The notes beneath the pieces were generated by a model. That model made no database searches and was not told where the DNA came from. It saw only the letters and a program-made list of their open reading frames with translations. Shown here piece after piece: positions 3,874 to 5,963 of a stretch of DNA of 5,963 nucleotides (its first letter is position 1; the number at the start of each line of letters is the position of its first letter). The DNA comes from Alphaproteobacteria bacterium (lineage in GTDB: Bacteria; Pseudomonadota; Alphaproteobacteria; RS24): assembly GCA_028816945.1 (NCBI GenBank), contig JAPPQG010000026.1:1-5963 (forward strand), given 5' to 3'. The position numbers were made by a program, and so were the translations under genes.

Positions 3874-5963
3874 GTGACAAAAACATTAGATAAAAATTAT
3901 GACCCCGCGGCGATTGAAACGCCGCTCTATGAGGCATGGGAAAAGGGCGGGTGCTTTAAGGCAGGCCGTCTGCCAAATGCCGAACCCTATACAATCGTTA
4001 TTCCCCCGCCAAATGTAACAGGCAGTTTGCATATGGGGCATGCGCTCAATAATACATTGCAAGATATTTTATGTCGCTTTGAACGCATGCGCGGGCGTGA
4101 TGTTTTATGGCAGCCGGGCACCGACCATGCGGGCATTGCAACGCAAATGCTTGTTGAACGCCAGCTTGCCGAAGCAGGCAAGCCGTCCCGCCATGACATG
4201 GGACGAGAGGATTTTGTCAAACGCATTTGGCAATGGAAAGAAGAAAGCGGGTCAGAAATCACCTATCAATTACGCCGCCTAGGGGCAAGTTGCGATTGGA
4301 GTAGGGAGCGTTTTACATTAGATGAAGGCCTGTCACAAGCCGTTCGCAAACTCTTTATTGAACTTTATGAAAAAGGACTCATTTATAAAGATAAAAGATT
4401 GGTAAATTGGGACCCTGTCTTGCAAACAGCTATCTCCGATTTAGAAGTTGTGCCGCGGGAAATAAACGGCCATTTATGGCATTTCAATTATCCATTAGCA
4501 GACGACACGGGACATATAACAGTCGCCACCACAAGACCCGAAACCATGCTTGGTGATACGGGCGTGGCGGTGCATCCTGACGATGAACGTTATCAAAAAC
4601 TTATTGGCAAAATGGTGCGCCTGCCGATTGTTGGCCGTCATATTCCCATTGTAGCCGATGCTTATGCAGACCCAACACAGGGTTCGGGGGCTGTTAAAAT
4701 TACGCCTGCGCATGATTTTAATGATTTTGAGGTTGGTAAAAATTGCCAATTAGAACTGATTAACATTTTTAATGCGCGCGCATGTTTAGATTTGCAAACA
4801 GATGATTCCTTTTTGCAAATGACTGACCTTGAAAATTGGCAAGGGCTTGACCGCTTTGAGGCACGCGAGAAAGTTATTGCTTATTTCAAAGAAAATAATT
4901 TACTTGCGAAAATTGAACCCCATACGCATATGGTGCCATATGGTGACCGCTCAAACGCGGTGATTGAACCATGGCTAACCGACCAATGGTATGTGGATGC
5001 GAAAACCCTTGCTGCCCCCGCTATTGCGGCCGTCAAGGCAGGCGAAACAAAATTTATCCCGCAAAATTGGGAAAAAACTTATTTTGAATGGATGGAAAAT
5101 ATTCATGCTTGGTGTATTTCCCGCCAACTCTGGTGGGGGCATCAAATCCCCGCTTGGTATAGCGAAGAGGGGGAAGTATTTGTTGCCTATGATGAAGCCG
5201 AAGCCATGTCAAAAGCAAAAGCGCATTATGGCAAAGAGGTAAAATTGCGCCGCGACCCCGATGTTTTAGATACTTGGTTTTCATCTGCCTTATGGCCGTT
5301 TTCAACACTTGGCTGGCCGCAAGAAACGCCCGACCTTGCCCGCTATTATAAAACAGATGTATTGGTCACGGGCTTTGATATTATCTTTTTCTGGGTCGCC
5401 CGCATGATGATGATGGGTCTATATTGCAAAGATGAAGTGCCATTTCACACAGTCTATATTCATGCGCTTGTGCGGGATGAAAAGGGCGCGAAAATGTCTA
5501 AATCCAAAGGCAATGTAATTGACCCTTTAACGCTTTGCGCGACTTATGGGGCGGATGCGTTGCGCTTTACTTTATCCTCTATGGCGGCGATGGGGCGGGA
5601 TATTAAATTGTCTGAGGCACGGGTTGCGGGCTATCGCAATTTTGGGACAAAACTTTGGAATGCGGCGCGCTTTTGTCAAATGCATGGCTGTTTTGAAACT
5701 GCACCCATTGACCCGCAAACAGCCCAATTACCCCTTAACCAATGGATTATTGGCGCATTAGTACGCACGCAAAACCATATCACACAAGCCCTCGAATCCT
5801 ATCGCTTTAATGAGGCGGCACAGGCTATTTATCATTTTATTTGGAGTCAATTTTGCGATTGGTATGTGGAATTTGCGAAACCCATTTTGCAAGATGATAA
5901 TAAAGGGGCAAATGACGATGACATGGCACAAGCACAGGCACAAATACAGGCAAAGGCACAGAT
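3874..5963 (+). CDS. valS: Valyl-tRNA synthetase, 3' end beyond the window
   Basis: 696 codons are visible and the frame is still open at the right edge; bacterial ValRS is usually about 880-950 residues. The enzyme charges tRNA-Val with valine using ATP in the cytoplasm, and removes mischarged threonine in its editing domain. All class I landmarks are present: [13 protein letters not shown] at 44-56 (HIGH motif), the CP1 editing domain with [11 protein letters not shown] at 219-229 and [10 protein letters not shown] at 279-288, [14 protein letters not shown] at 413-426, and KMSKSKGN at 540-547. The anticodon-binding domain starts near 605. The start must be GTG 3874: an in-frame TGA lies at 3853 and the next in-frame ATG is inside the HIGH motif. 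GGAT seven bases upstream is a weak ribosome binding site. An Ala/Gln-rich run at 685-696 occupies the loop after WYVEFAKP. The C-terminal coiled coil is out of view. Confidence 0.98.
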   Translation, partial: MTKTLDKNYDPAAIETPLYEAWEKGGCFKAGRLPNAEPYTIVIPPPNVTGSLHMGHALNNTLQDILCRFERMRGRDVLWQPGTDHAGIATQMLVERQLAEAGKPSRHDMGREDFVKRIWQWKEESGSEITYQLRRLGASCDWSRERFTLDEGLSQAVRKLFIELYEKGLIYKDKRLVNWDPVLQTAISDLEVVPREINGHLWHFNYPLADDTGHITVATTRPETMLGDTGVAVHPDDERYQKLIGKMVRLPIVGRHIPIVADAYADPTQGSGAVKITPAHDFNDFEVGKNCQLELINIFNARACLDLQTDDSFLQMTDLENWQGLDRFEAREKVIAYFKENNLLAKIEPHTHMVPYGDRSNAVIEPWLTDQWYVDAKTLAAPAIAAVKAGETKFIPQNWEKTYFEWMENIHAWCISRQLWWGHQIPAWYSEEGEVFVAYDEAEAMSKAKAHYGKEVKLRRDPDVLDTWFSSALWPFSTLGWPQETPDLARYYKTDVLVTGFDIIFFWVARMMMMGLYCKDEVPFHTVYIHALVRDEKGAKMSKSKGNVIDPLTLCATYGADALRFTLSSMAAMGRDIKLSEARVAGYRNFGTKLWNAARFCQMHGCFETAPIDPQTAQLPLNQWIIGALVRTQNHITQALESYRFNEAAQAIYHFIWSQFCDWYVEFAKPILQDDNKGANDDDMAQAQAQIQAKAQ
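5926..5961 (+). repeat. 6-bp in-frame repeat within valS
   Basis: Six hexamers (GCACAA, GCACAG, GCACAA, ATACAG, GCAAAG, GCACAG) encode [12 protein letters not shown] at residues 685-696, directly after an acidic DDD run. The region corresponds to the surface loop or start of a helix after the conserved WY.E.AKP segment of the anticodon-binding domain. The right edge of the window cuts it, so the full repeat length is unknown. Confidence 0.65.

Noticed and set aside
3539..3937. Minus-strand frame across the popZ-valS junction
   Set aside because: It overlaps the conserved ends of two recognised genes and the translation shows no family resemblance.

Overview
The window reads as a stretch of chromosome from an AT-leaning alphaproteobacterium. 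The main evidence is the gene order on the + strand: a protein-isoaspartate-methyltransferase-like gene, a TolC-family outer membrane channel, a PopZ/DUF2497 polar organising protein, and valyl-tRNA synthetase. From my knowledge of the group, this order recurs in Alphaproteobacteria, and PopZ is essentially confined to that class. I cannot assign a genus. No gene in the block itself looks transferred or broken.

Layout. Positions 1-150 (minus) hold the first 50 codons of a P-loop ATPase of the RecF/SMC/OLD-like type, with an intact Walker A motif; the gene continues off the left edge. Positions 151-453 have no gene but contain repeated CGAATC/TTCGAA boxes, a 9-bp-stem hairpin and a second 9-bp inverted repeat. 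tRNA-Asn(GTT) lies at 454-529 and tRNA-Cys(GCA) at 774-847, both on the minus strand, both intact and both with encoded CCA. The 244-base spacer between them has only degenerate short repeats. Positions 848-1109 form the divergent intergenic region between tRNA-Cys and the methyltransferase gene. It holds three abutting 12-bp palindrome-like units, a plausible sigma70-type promoter and a striking 15-bp tandem array in which every full unit is itself a TTGC-N3-GCAA dyad.

From 1110 on, the + strand carries the four-gene block. The methyltransferase-like gene (1110-1772) and tolC (1787-3190) are 14 bases apart and almost certainly co-transcribed. popZ (3327-3767) and valS (3874 to beyond the right edge, GTG start) follow after gaps of 136 and 106 bases, either of which could hold its own promoter.

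The four products do not form a single pathway. They are a type I export/efflux channel in the outer membrane, a cell-pole scaffold, a housekeeping aminoacyl-tRNA synthetase, and a methyltransferase-fold protein whose SAM loop and presumed catalytic segment both depart from true PCMT. The least explained parts are the dyad array upstream of the methyltransferase-like gene, the palindromic 12-mers beside tRNA-Cys, the divergent PopZ N-terminus, and in-frame microsatellite-like repeats in popZ and valS. I did not find evidence of a complete new multi-gene system in this window.
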